Shown here: piece by piece, positions 5,898 to 14,474 of the stretch
Layout of the letters: each line of letters begins with the position of its first letter
Numbering within the stretch: position 1 is the stretch's first letter
DNA from: Acidobacteriota bacterium
GTDB lineage: Bacteria; Acidobacteriota; CAIWXX01
Assembly (NCBI GenBank): GCA_016191015.1
Contig: JACPPM010000140.1
Location: forward strand, 1 to 61,786
DNA: 61,786 nt
Direction of reading: 5' to 3'
Notes under the pieces: generated by a model
The model's input: only the letters and a program-made list of their open reading frames with translations
Database searches by the model: none
Told to the model about the DNA's origin: nothing
Translations under genes and position numbers: made by a program

Positions 5898-8813
5898 ATG
5901 AAGGGTAGAATCACCGGCACGAACGTGCTCATGACCCTCGCTGCCGTGCTGCTTGCCACCCCGCTATTGTTCGGGCAGGCTGATACGGGCATCATCGAGG
6001 GGACGGTCACGGACACGGATGGCGGGGTGCTGCCAGGCGCCACGGTCACGGGCAAGAATGTCAATACGGGGATGACGCGTGCGGATACCACTTCGGTAAA
6101 CGGGAGCTATCGTCTTTCGGCTCTCCAGCCTGGTGTGTACACGATCACGGTTGAGCTGTCCGGCTTCGCGACGACCGTGCGCGAGAACGTGACGGCGAAC
6201 GTCGGGAAAGTGGCGAGGATTGATTTCCAGATCGGCGCCGCGACGGTGTCGGAGACGGTGACGGTGAGTGCGGAAGCGCCACTGGTCGAGGCATCGCAGT
6301 CGGACCTCTCGACCGTGGTCAACGAGAAGCTGATTGCCAACCTGCCGCTCAACGGCCGCAAGTTCCAGGATCTCGCTCTGCTGGCGCCTGGAGTTCGCAC
6401 GGGCAACTACTACGACCCGACGAAGACAGAAATCGGCGGGACGTCGATGGGCGGCCAGCAAGGGCGCACCACGTTCTTCTCGATCGACGGCGGTGACGAC
6501 CGCGACTCAGTCGTGGGGGGTCTGTTGCAGCAGTACCCGCAGGAATCGATCCAAGAGTACGAGGTGACAACCCAGCGGTTCGGCGCCGAGCACGGCCGTT
6601 CGCCGCAGGGTGTTGTCAGCGTCATAACGAAGAGCGGCACGAATTCGCTTTCGGGCAGCGTCTTCGGATTCTTCCGCGACAAGTCGCTCAACACCAACGC
6701 GTATTTCAACGAGAACATCAACATTAGGGGGGATGACGTCGCACTGCCCGCTGGGGATACGGCCGACAAGCCGCCGTTCAGCCAGCAGCAATTTGGCGGA
6801 TCGATCGGCGGGCCGATCTCAGCAGATCAAGCGTTCTACTTTTTCGCGTACGAGAGGAACAAGAGGAACGACTACACGACGATCGTTGCCAAGAGTGCCA
6901 CGAAGGTCTACGAAGAGGGCAACTTCGCCAAGCCTTTCAAGAACGACATGCTCGTCGCCAAGGCGAACTGGAATCTCTCGAGCGACAATAGCATGTACGT
7001 GCGGTACGGGTTGGAGAACAACAAGCGCGAGCACGACTTTATTGGTGGCAACACGCTGTCCACCTCCGGTGCTCTGAACACGAACAAGTTCCACTCGATG
7101 TTGGCAGCGGACACGTGGGTCCTCTCGGCGGACAAGTTGAACGAGATCCACTTCCAGTACTCGTACTTCAAGAACGACATCACGGCGGAGTTCAACACGC
7201 TCCCGGGGATCGTCACGCCGTCTTTCAACCTCGGGGCAAACCTGAACACTCCTCAGCAGACGGTTCAAAAGCGCATCCAGGTGCGCGACGACTTCTCGTT
7301 GCGAAAGACCGGCTGGATGGGCGATCACGACATGAAGATCGGCGGCGAGATCATCCGCACGCACTTCGGCGGGTTTTTCATTCCGACCCTGTACGGCGTG
7401 TTCCGGTATGACACCGACGACTACCAGAATGCCCAGGCGACATCCTTCAGCGGTTCTGCCTCCAACAAGCCGGTCTCCCAGGGCGGCGGCGGCGCAGACG
7501 ACGATTGGAACTATTACGCCTTCTACCTGCAGGACGACTGGAAGGTCAGCAACAAGCTCACAATCAACGCAGGCCTGCGGTATGAGGTCGAGACGGGTCC
7601 GTTCGACGTCGACTGGCCGAATTCGATCACGCACCAGCTCGTGAACACCCTCACCGATGGCGCCGGCATTGCCAAAGCCGCTGACCGAAAGACCGACAAG
7701 AATAACTTCGGTCCTCGGCTCGGATTCGCTTATGACGTGAACGGCGACGCCAAGACCGTCATCCGCGGTGGCGGTGGCATCTACTACGACGAGATCTTTC
7801 AGAACATCACCTTGTACGAAGGCTGGATGAACCCGGAGAATGCGACGCAGTTCGTGAGCTTCGCCAATCCGGACTTTACCCCTGAGCAGTACGTTGCCAA
7901 CATTGACTTCTACCGCAACCTCTTCTTCAGTCAAACCTGGGAAGGACAGGTGCTCCGCATGACCGACAACAACCTGGTCATGCCCTATAGCTGGCAGGCA
8001 ACGATTGGTGTGAGCCGTCAAGTTGCCGAGCACCTCGCGTTCGATGCGGACTATGTCCACACCCTGAGCCTCAAGGAAGTGGCCCGGAGGACGATTAACG
8101 GTGGTCCGGCAGATCGAGGGTATGAGGACCGCAGCATTGCGACGCTGTTTCCGGACTATGGGCCGATCTACCTGGAGAGCAACTACGGCCACTCCCGGTA
8201 CGACGCGCTCCAGGTGGCCATGAGGGCCCGATATGCCAAGGCGTCCATCCAGGCATCCTACGCGTACAGCGTGGCGAAGAACATCGTGAACGACTTCTTC
8301 ACGCAGCCCAGCAACCAGAACAACTGGAAAGCGGATTGGGGTTTCACGCCCAACGACCAAACCCACGTCTTTGCGCTGGGTGGGGTCGTTGCGCTCCCGT
8401 GGGACTTCCAGGTAAGCTCGGTCATCGCCGCCCGCAGCGGCAAGCCGTACAACACCCGCGCCGGCACGAACCTGGACAACGTGGGCGGCTCGGGTGCCGA
8501 CCGCCCGAATCCGGGTGAGACCCTCCCGGATGGCTCGACTTACAGCGGCGTGCGGAACGAAAACCGCGCCGGCAACTACGTCAGCCTGGACATCCGTGCG
8601 TCGAAGATCTTCAGGCTTGGTGACAGGGCGAGTGTTGAGGCGCTGTTCGAGGTCTTCAACATCACCAATCACACCAACCTCGATGTGGACAGCTACATTA
8701 CCAACGTCAGGTCGGGTCTCGGCGATCCGAACACATTCACCCCGGGCTTCGGCGACCCGACGAGCGCGTTCGCTCCTCGGCAGGCCCAGTTCGGTCTGAA
8801 GCTCACGTTCTAG
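5898..8813 (+). CDS. TonB-dependent receptor with carboxypeptidase regulatory-like domain (Oar-like)
   Basis: The 971-residue outer-membrane protein has a signal peptide (about 1-26, ending LLFGQA). A carboxypeptidase-regulatory-like beta-sandwich (about 30-110: GIIEGTVTDTDGGVLPGATVT) is followed by a plug domain (about 115-260: LPLNGRKFQDLALLAPGV) and a long beta-barrel ending in LKLTF with a terminal Phe, the usual sorting signal. This layout is that of the Oar-like receptors abundant in Acidobacteriota. The ligand is not evident. The strong SD and downstream terminator suggest a highly expressed single-gene unit. Confidence 0.93.
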   Translation: MKGRITGTNVLMTLAAVLLATPLLFGQADTGIIEGTVTDTDGGVLPGATVTGKNVNTGMTRADTTSVNGSYRLSALQPGVYTITVELSGFATTVRENVTANVGKVARIDFQIGAATVSETVTVSAEAPLVEASQSDLSTVVNEKLIANLPLNGRKFQDLALLAPGVRTGNYYDPTKTEIGGTSMGGQQGRTTFFSIDGGDDRDSVVGGLLQQYPQESIQEYEVTTQRFGAEHGRSPQGVVSVITKSGTNSLSGSVFGFFRDKSLNTNAYFNENINIRGDDVALPAGDTADKPPFSQQQFGGSIGGPISADQAFYFFAYERNKRNDYTTIVAKSATKVYEEGNFAKPFKNDMLVAKANWNLSSDNSMYVRYGLENNKREHDFIGGNTLSTSGALNTNKFHSMLAADTWVLSADKLNEIHFQYSYFKNDITAEFNTLPGIVTPSFNLGANLNTPQQTVQKRIQVRDDFSLRKTGWMGDHDMKIGGEIIRTHFGGFFIPTLYGVFRYDTDDYQNAQATSFSGSASNKPVSQGGGGADDDWNYYAFYLQDDWKVSNKLTINAGLRYEVETGPFDVDWPNSITHQLVNTLTDGAGIAKAADRKTDKNNFGPRLGFAYDVNGDAKTVIRGGGGIYYDEIFQNITLYEGWMNPENATQFVSFANPDFTPEQYVANIDFYRNLFFSQTWEGQVLRMTDNNLVMPYSWQATIGVSRQVAEHLAFDADYVHTLSLKEVARRTINGGPADRGYEDRSIATLFPDYGPIYLESNYGHSRYDALQVAMRARYAKASIQASYAYSVAKNIVNDFFTQPSNQNNWKADWGFTPNDQTHVFALGGVVALPWDFQVSSVIAARSGKPYNTRAGTNLDNVGGSGADRPNPGETLPDGSTYSGVRNENRAGNYVSLDIRASKIFRLGDRASVEALFEVFNITNHTNLDVDSYITNVRSGLGDPNTFTPGFGDPTSAFAPRQAQFGLKLTF

Positions 8814-8829
8814 TTGCCACGGCTCCTCC

Positions 8830-8861
8830 AAGGGCGGCTCCAGCAGGGGCCGCCCTTTTTT
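8830..8861 (+). terminator. Rho-independent terminator of the TonB receptor gene
   Basis: A perfect 9-bp stem, AAGGGCGGC with GCCGCCCTT, closes a 10-base loop and ends in a run of T residues, 17 bases after the receptor stop codon. Confidence 0.9.
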
Positions 8862-9116
8862 CTTTCCTGGCGACGTCGCCCCAGACAGCTCGCCGCCTGA
8901 TCCTCATGGGGCTCATCGCGCAACACCAGGTCACGATTTGCGTTTGAATTGCCCTCCGTCCGCGAGTAGAATCGCGTTAGAATCACGTAACGGCGACAAC
9001 GGTGTTCGGTGTCGCCAGTCTTGGGAGCGTTGCGCGGATGTGGCTGGAACACGAATCGGTGGCGGAGCTGGGCCGGGTCTTCTTTGCACTCTCCTCCGCC
9101 AAGCCGACCCGCTGAT
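8862..9116. other. Intergenic region before the purine permease
   Basis: No gene is supported here. In-frame codons continue upstream of the permease to 9009, but they encode a low-complexity Arg/Ser/Pro-rich stretch unlike the family. No clear promoter was recognised. Confidence 0.5.
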
Positions 9117-10469
9117 ATGGCCATGAGCACGGTGAGTGGCAGTAGCTGGTTCCAGCGGCGCTTCGCTCTGGCTCAGAACGCGACCACGGTGAGGACCGAG
9201 ATTCTCGCCGGTGTCACGACGTTTCTCACGCTCGCCTACATCATCTTCGTCCAGCCGGTGGTGCTGAGCGCCTGCGGGATGGATTTCGGAGCTGTCGTGG
9301 TGGCGACCTGCATCTCGAGCGCGATCGCGACACTGCTCATGGCTTTTCTTGCGAACTATCCGATCGCCGTCGCGCCCGCGATGGGCCACAATTTCTTCTT
9401 CGCCTTCGGGGTCGTTGTCGGGATGAAAGTTCCGTGGCAGGTCGCCCTGGGCGGTGTCGCCGTCGCCGGCATCCTGTTCGTGCTGACCGCCGGGATCGGT
9501 TTGCGCGAAAAGCTGATCACTGCGATCCCGGAGAGTCTGAAGCATGCGATCGCCGTCGGCATCGGGCTGCTCATCGCCGTAGTCGGCCTCGAGTGGGCCG
9601 GGATCATCGTGGATTCGCCGGGCACACTCGTGACACTGGGAAGCCTCCGCAGCGGACCGGTCCTGCTGTGTCTTTTCGGCCTGGCGGTCATGTCGGCGCT
9701 GTTTGCGCTGAAGGTGCGCGGAGCGGTGCTCGGCGGAATGCTGGCCGCGACCGTCGCGGGCCTGGCGACAGATCTCGTCCAGTATCAGGGTGTATTCAGC
9801 GCGCCGCCATCCCTGGCGCCGACCCTGCTGAAGCTCGACATCCTCGGCGCCTTGAAGCCGCAGATGGTCGCGGTCATTTTCGTTTTCTTCTTCCTCGCTC
9901 TCTTCGATTCGGTCGGGACCCTGGTCGGCGTCGCTGGACAGGCAGGCCTGATGAGGGGAGGCACTCTGCCACGCGCCCGGCAGGCGCTCCTGTCCGACGC
10001 GGTCGGCACCGTCTGCGGCGCTGGACTGGGTACGTCGACGGTCACGGCTTATATCGAGAGCGCCACCGGAGTGGCTGCCGGCGGGCGCACCGGGCTGGCC
10101 AACGTCGTGACGGCGGCGCTTTTCCTTCTTGCTCTGCCGTTCTACCCGCTCGTCAAGATGATCGGCGGTGGCTATCAGACGGCCGACGGCCGGATGCTCT
10201 ATCCCGTCATCGCCCCTGCGCTGATCGTCGTCGGGACGATGATGATGCACGGAGTCCGCAAGGTGGACTGGGACGACATGACAGAGGCGATCCCTTCGTT
10301 TCTGACGATCATCCTGATGCCTCTCGCCTTCAGCATCACAGAAGGAATCGCGTTCGGATTCATCTCGCATTCGTTTCTCAAGATCGTGACCGGTCGCTGG
10401 CGGGAGGCACACTGGCTCGTGCACACGTTCGCGCTACTGTTTCTCGTGCGCTACATGGTCCTCACCTAG
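9117..10469 (+). CDS. NCS2 family purine permease (AzgA-like)
   Basis: The 450-residue integral membrane protein has about 13 hydrophobic segments. AzgA-subfamily marks are visible: an N-terminal FALAQNATTVRTEILAGVTTFLTLAYIIFVQP, the YPIAVAPAMGHNFFFAF segment, and VFFFLALFDSVGTLVGVAGQAG followed by DAVGTVCGAGLGTSTVTAYIESATGVAAGG. AzgA proteins import adenine, guanine or hypoxanthine with protons. The start at 9117 (ATATGG context) fits the family N terminus, although no good SD is seen; ATG 9123 is an alternative. It stands alone between a terminator and a convergent gene. Confidence 0.88.
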   Translation: MAMSTVSGSSWFQRRFALAQNATTVRTEILAGVTTFLTLAYIIFVQPVVLSACGMDFGAVVVATCISSAIATLLMAFLANYPIAVAPAMGHNFFFAFGVVVGMKVPWQVALGGVAVAGILFVLTAGIGLREKLITAIPESLKHAIAVGIGLLIAVVGLEWAGIIVDSPGTLVTLGSLRSGPVLLCLFGLAVMSALFALKVRGAVLGGMLAATVAGLATDLVQYQGVFSAPPSLAPTLLKLDILGALKPQMVAVIFVFFFLALFDSVGTLVGVAGQAGLMRGGTLPRARQALLSDAVGTVCGAGLGTSTVTAYIESATGVAAGGRTGLANVVTAALFLLALPFYPLVKMIGGGYQTADGRMLYPVIAPALIVVGTMMMHGVRKVDWDDMTEAIPSFLTIILMPLAFSITEGIAFGFISHSFLKIVTGRWREAHWLVHTFALLFLVRYMVLT

Positions 10470-10583
10470 GCTGCTCCCGCTGCTTGGGTGAGCGAGCTTC
10501 GGGTCTCTGTTTGCGCGCAGCCGATCCAGCTCACGACGAACCGCGCGGCCGCCGCCCCGCTCCCAAGCTCTTGGCCGAAGAGA

Positions 10584-12752
10584 CTACCGCGGGAGGCTCT
10601 CCAACATTCGGCGAATCCCGGGCTGGTGTGGATCCAGCGCGAGGGAACGGGCGAGAGCATCTCGCGCACCGTGGCGGTCACCGGATTCCAGGCGCGCCAT
10701 GGCGAGGCCGTTGTAGCAGGCGGTTGTGATCAGCCCGGTCCTCACGGCCCGTTCGAAATAGACAGCAGCGGAGGCCGGGTCACCCGTCTTGGCCAGGGTC
10801 GCCGCGAGGCTTGCCAGCGCCGGTCCGTTCTCTGGCTCGCGTTCGACGATAGCTCTGAACACCGCCGAGGCTCGTGTTGACTCGCCAGCACGTGCCAGGC
10901 AGGTGCCGTATTTGAGCCCGACTGCCGAGTCGTCGGGGTCCAGTTCCTGCACGCGACGCAGCAGATCCGCAGCCGCGCGGAAATCTCCCAGCAAGATCTG
11001 CAGATCGGCCGTTACCTGGAGCGCGTCCCGATGATCTGGTGCAATCGAGATACCAGCCTGCGCGACCGCGAGTGCCTCATCGACACGGCCGGATTCCGCG
11101 AGGGCCTTCGCCTGAGAGATCCGAGCCTCGACCGAATCAGGATACCTGTCGACGGCTCTTTTCGCAGTCTCGATCGCCTTTTCGGAGTGGCCGGCGAGCC
11201 GGTACACGTCGGCCCGGTAGGAGAGGGTCTCCGCCGAGTCGTCGCCGCGCGCGTGGAGTTCCTCGAGAATCGATGAGGCCTCTTCGTAGCTCCGCTCGTG
11301 GGTCAGCGCCGTGGCCAGCACTCTCATGGCCATGTTGTTTTGCGGATCCTCCGATCGGATCTCGCGGAGCAGTCTGAGGGCGGTGGCCGGGTCGACGGTC
11401 GACGCGGCAACTGCGCGCTCGAGCTTGTTGGCCACTGAGACCATGTCCTTGGGATCTCTCCCTGATGCAGGCACGGGAGCCCTGCCAGCACCGCTAGCGT
11501 ACCCGAGGCTCCTCAGCCGCTCGGCTGTCTGGCGCTCGATGGGCAGGGGGGCAGCAGGGTCCGATGTGGGCGCAAGCGCTGACAGCTTCTGTCGCATCGA
11601 AGAGACCTCGGCGGGCCGCGCCGGAGCGAGATTGACAGACTCCTGCGCGTCCTCATCAACGTCATAGAGCTCAGGCGTCGGTGCGTCGATGAACTTGGTA
11701 TTCTCGAATCTTATCGAACGCAGCGGAGCCCAGCCGCAGTTGATCTGCCCGAAGAGGGACTCGGAATAGATCCCGCGTCCGGCCGGCAGCGGATCGAGGA
11801 GCACTCTGCCGCGGAAGTCGCCCGGCGGGTGGGCGCCGGCGAGGCGGAGGATCGTTGGAGCGATATCGGCCAGCATGGCGGGCTCCTCGACGACCGCCGG
11901 GCGGATGCCAGGGCCGACGATGATCAGGGGCACTCGGATCGTCGTGTCGTAGATGAACAGACCGTGAGTATCCTCACCGTGGTCGCCGAGGCCTTCTCCG
12001 TGATCGGCCGTGATGATCACGACTGTCCGCCCTCGATCGACGGATGCGAGGAGTCGGGCGATCTCGCGGTCGACGGATGCGATTTCTCCGTCGTAGGGGG
12101 ACTCGCCGTTCTGCGGCGGCGCCGGCGGTTCGTATGGAGCGTGCGGATCGAAGTAGTGGACCCACAGAAAAAACGGTGCCTGCGCCTGGCGGAGCCACTG
12201 ACATGCCGCGTCGGTGGTGTGGTCGGCCGGGCGTTCGACGAAGGGGAGTCTGCCGGGTTTGCCTCGCAGCATGTGATCGTCGTAAATGTGGAAGCCCCGG
12301 TCGAGCCCGAAACGGGAGTCCAGTGGAAAGCCAGAGACGAAGGCCGCCGTACGGTACCCCGCACCGGCGAGGATCGCGCTGACGACAGGGCTATCAGCGC
12401 TCAGCCGGAAGGCCCCGTTGTCGCGAACACCGTGCTGGGACGGGAGCTGTCCAGTCAATATCGACGCATGCGATGGGAGGGTGAGAGGCACGTGAGCGAA
12501 GGCATGCTGGAAGCGCATGCCCTGCGTCGCTGCCTCGTCGATGGTAGGAGTGATCGCCCCCACGCGACCGTAGCAGCCGAGGTGATCGGCCCTGAGCGTG
12601 TCAATGGTGATCAGGACGATGTTCGGGCGCTGACACGGTTTCCCAGGAACATGGCGGAGTGCAACCCACCCCACGGCAGCCATGAGGCCGGCGACGGCCG
12701 CAGCCATCGCAAACCTGAGCCTGCGCCGGTTACGAGTGGCGTTACCGAGCAT
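10584..12752 (-). CDS. Second sulfatase-fold/TPR protein, membrane anchored
   Basis: The 722-residue protein has an N-terminal membrane anchor or uncleaved signal (about 12-35), an alkaline-phosphatase-superfamily domain (about 42-390: VLITIDTLRADHLGCYG; VVIITADHGEGLGDHGE) and TPR repeats (about 440-715). As in its paralogue at 3514-5550, the nucleophile position reads T-L-P-S-H in place of C/S-x-P-x-R. The ATG at 12752 has GGAG 7 bases upstream. It lies at the downstream end of the polysaccharide cluster, so modification of a surface glycan is one possible role (inference). Confidence 0.82.
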   Translation of the reverse strand: MLGNATRNRRRLRFAMAAAVAGLMAAVGWVALRHVPGKPCQRPNIVLITIDTLRADHLGCYGRVGAITPTIDEAATQGMRFQHAFAHVPLTLPSHASILTGQLPSQHGVRDNGAFRLSADSPVVSAILAGAGYRTAAFVSGFPLDSRFGLDRGFHIYDDHMLRGKPGRLPFVERPADHTTDAACQWLRQAQAPFFLWVHYFDPHAPYEPPAPPQNGESPYDGEIASVDREIARLLASVDRGRTVVIITADHGEGLGDHGEDTHGLFIYDTTIRVPLIIVGPGIRPAVVEEPAMLADIAPTILRLAGAHPPGDFRGRVLLDPLPAGRGIYSESLFGQINCGWAPLRSIRFENTKFIDAPTPELYDVDEDAQESVNLAPARPAEVSSMRQKLSALAPTSDPAAPLPIERQTAERLRSLGYASGAGRAPVPASGRDPKDMVSVANKLERAVAASTVDPATALRLLREIRSEDPQNNMAMRVLATALTHERSYEEASSILEELHARGDDSAETLSYRADVYRLAGHSEKAIETAKRAVDRYPDSVEARISQAKALAESGRVDEALAVAQAGISIAPDHRDALQVTADLQILLGDFRAAADLLRRVQELDPDDSAVGLKYGTCLARAGESTRASAVFRAIVEREPENGPALASLAATLAKTGDPASAAVYFERAVRTGLITTACYNGLAMARLESGDRHGARDALARSLALDPHQPGIRRMLESLPR

Positions 12753-12815
12753 CTTCTGACTCCGTCGCGGCTCAAGCTCCAGAATCAACGGTCACAACCG
12801 ACCTGCGCTATCTTC

Positions 12816-12848
12816 TTGAACTTTGAACTTTGAACTTTAAACTTTGAA
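12816..12848. repeat. Heptamer array, TTTGAAC family
   Basis: Four to five units of the 7-nt motif TTTGAAC, one variant with TTTAAAC, lie between the UDP-sugar decarboxylase and the second sulfatase-fold gene. Confidence 0.85.
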
Positions 12849-12887
12849 CCAAATCCGCTCGCAAGGTCTGCTCGAGATCTCTCTCTA

Positions 12888-13817
12888 TCACATCCGCTGC
12901 CTGAAGTACTCGATTGTGGCTGCAAGACCGTCGTCCAGCGACGTCCTGGGTTCCCACTGCAACAGCTGCCGGGCGAGGCCGATGTCCGGTTGCCGAACCT
13001 TGGGGTCATCCTGGGGCAGTGGGTGAAAATCGATCCGGCTGTTGCTGCCGGTCAGTTTGATGATTCGTTCGGCCAGATCCAGGATTGTCATTTCCTGGGG
13101 GTTGCCGATGTTAACCGGCCTGTTGGAATCGGAGGTCATGAGACGGAAGAGCCCTTCGATCTCGTCGGCGATGTAGCAAAAGCTTCGCGTCTGCCTCCCA
13201 TCTCCGAACACGGTGATGGGTTCTCCGCGCAGGGCCTGGGAGATGAACTCGGGTATGGCGCGGCCGTCCCGGACGCGCATTCGCGGGCCGTACGTGTTGA
13301 AGATCCGGGCGATCTTCACATTGACGCCATGGACGCGGTGGTAGGCCATTGCGAGTGCCTCGGAAAACCGCTTCGCTTCGTCGTACACTCCTCGCGGCCC
13401 GACCGGGTTCACATTGCCCCAGTACGTCTCTTTCTGCGGGTGCTCGAGCGGATCGCCGTAGACCTCGCTTGTCGACGCCAGGAGGAATGCGGCCTTCTTG
13501 TCGCGCGCGAGGCCGAGGGCTTTATGGGTTCCGAGCGAGCCGACCTTGAGGGTCTGTATGGGCAGCTCGAGGTAGTCGATCGGGCTCGCTGGCGAGGCGA
13601 AGTGGAGGATATAGTCGATCGGGCCCTCGAGATAGATGTAGTTGGTCACATCCTGTTTCACGAAGAGGAAATTCTCGTTGCGAACGTGGGCAATATTGGC
13701 GATGTCGCCGGTGATCAAATTGTCCATGGCGATCACGGAGAACCCCTTTGCGAGAAGGTAGTCGCAGAGGTGTGAGCCGATGAATCCGGCGCCGCCGGTC
13801 ACGAGGGCACGAGGCAT
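12888..13817 (-). CDS. NAD-dependent UDP-glucuronate decarboxylase/epimerase (UXS-like)
   Basis: The 309-residue short-chain dehydrogenase-type protein starts at the ATG at 13817 with the NAD-binding [11 protein letters not shown] motif. Further marks are [20 protein letters not shown], the catalytic Y-D-E-A-K, and [10 protein letters not shown] near residue 175, all close to UDP-xylose synthase. It converts UDP-glucuronate to UDP-xylose or acts on a related UDP-sugar. It belongs to the leftward glycan cluster and would supply a nucleotide sugar to the adjacent glycosyltransferases. Confidence 0.88.
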   Translation of the reverse strand: MPRALVTGGAGFIGSHLCDYLLAKGFSVIAMDNLITGDIANIAHVRNENFLFVKQDVTNYIYLEGPIDYILHFASPASPIDYLELPIQTLKVGSLGTHKALGLARDKKAAFLLASTSEVYGDPLEHPQKETYWGNVNPVGPRGVYDEAKRFSEALAMAYHRVHGVNVKIARIFNTYGPRMRVRDGRAIPEFISQALRGEPITVFGDGRQTRSFCYIADEIEGLFRLMTSDSNRPVNIGNPQEMTILDLAERIIKLTGSNSRIDFHPLPQDDPKVRQPDIGLARQLLQWEPRTSLDDGLAATIEYFRQRM

Positions 13818-13825
13818 CTTCGGGG

Positions 13826-13858
13826 TCAAAGTTTAAAGTTCAAAGTTCAAAGTTCAAG
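13826..13858. repeat. Heptamer array, GTTCAAA orientation
   Basis: Four units of GTTCAAA (inverse of TTTGAAC), one reading GTTTAAA. The array ends one base before the stop codon of the four-helix-bundle gene. Confidence 0.85.
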
Positions 13859-13859
13859 A

Positions 13860-14294
13860 TCACTCGGTGGGTGAGGCGGAAGGATTTGGTGGCCGGGGGT
13901 TCTTTTGTTTGTACTTGGGTCCCCGAAAGCTGGACTGGCGTAAGTAGGACATGAGACCAGCCAGGATACGGCTGATCTCAATTGCCATTGAAGAGAGGCG
14001 TTCGAACTCCTTCTGAGTGATGTAGTTGTTGTCCAACGCCACGTAAAGCTGAGACCTCAGCTCGCCGCACGATCCCTTAGCAAGTGCCAGAAACTGGATG
14101 AATTCGTTGTTCCCGCCACGTTCGAAGCCCTCAGCGGTGTTGGACATGATTGAGACCACTGCACCTCGCATCTGCGATCGCAGTCCCCAATCAGCAGAGA
14201 AAGGCTCCCCCGCTGTGATCAGGTAGATCTCACGACCGAGCGCTCGACCTGCCTTCCACGCCTCGATCTCTTCGAAACGCCCAATCCCAGCCAT
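13860..14294 (-). CDS. Four-helix bundle protein (23S rRNA intervening-sequence family)
   Basis: The 144-residue protein carries family marks: RFEEIEAWKAGRALGREIY, an acidic-basic LRSQMRGAVVSIMSNTAEGF, the FIQFLALAKGSCGELRSQLYVALD helix and YITQKEFERL. This is the small four-helix bundle family first seen inside 23S rRNA intervening sequences; free-standing copies are common and their role is unknown. The ATG at 14294 gives the typical N terminus. TTTGAAC heptamer arrays lie on both sides, and the gene splits the glycan cluster, which suggests an inserted cassette. Confidence 0.85.
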   Translation of the reverse strand: MAGIGRFEEIEAWKAGRALGREIYLITAGEPFSADWGLRSQMRGAVVSIMSNTAEGFERGGNNEFIQFLALAKGSCGELRSQLYVALDNNYITQKEFERLSSMAIEISRILAGLMSYLRQSSFRGPKYKQKNPRPPNPSASPTE

Positions 14295-14405
14295 CACTGT
14301 ACATCGGGCAGGGCGGGCTGGGGACTCACGCACGAGAATCCGAGCAGTCTACTGGTCATCCGCAGGGTCTCATTCATCCAACGCGTGCAATCCCAACCAC
14401 GTGCC

Positions 14406-14474
14406 TTGAACTTTGAACTTTGAACTTTGAACTTTGAACTTTGAACTTTGAACTTTGAACTTTGAACTTTGAAC
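14406..14474. repeat. Ten-unit TTTGAAC heptamer array
   Basis: This is a near-perfect tandem array: TTGAAC followed by nine copies of TTTGAAC, 69 bases in all. It starts 112 bases upstream of the four-helix-bundle gene and ends exactly at the stop codon of the polyprenyl glycosylphosphotransferase. Confidence 0.95.

Noticed and set aside
14406-14474. Tandem array as a CRISPR
   Set aside because: Units are 7 bases with no spacers and no cas genes nearby; it is a simple heptamer repeat.
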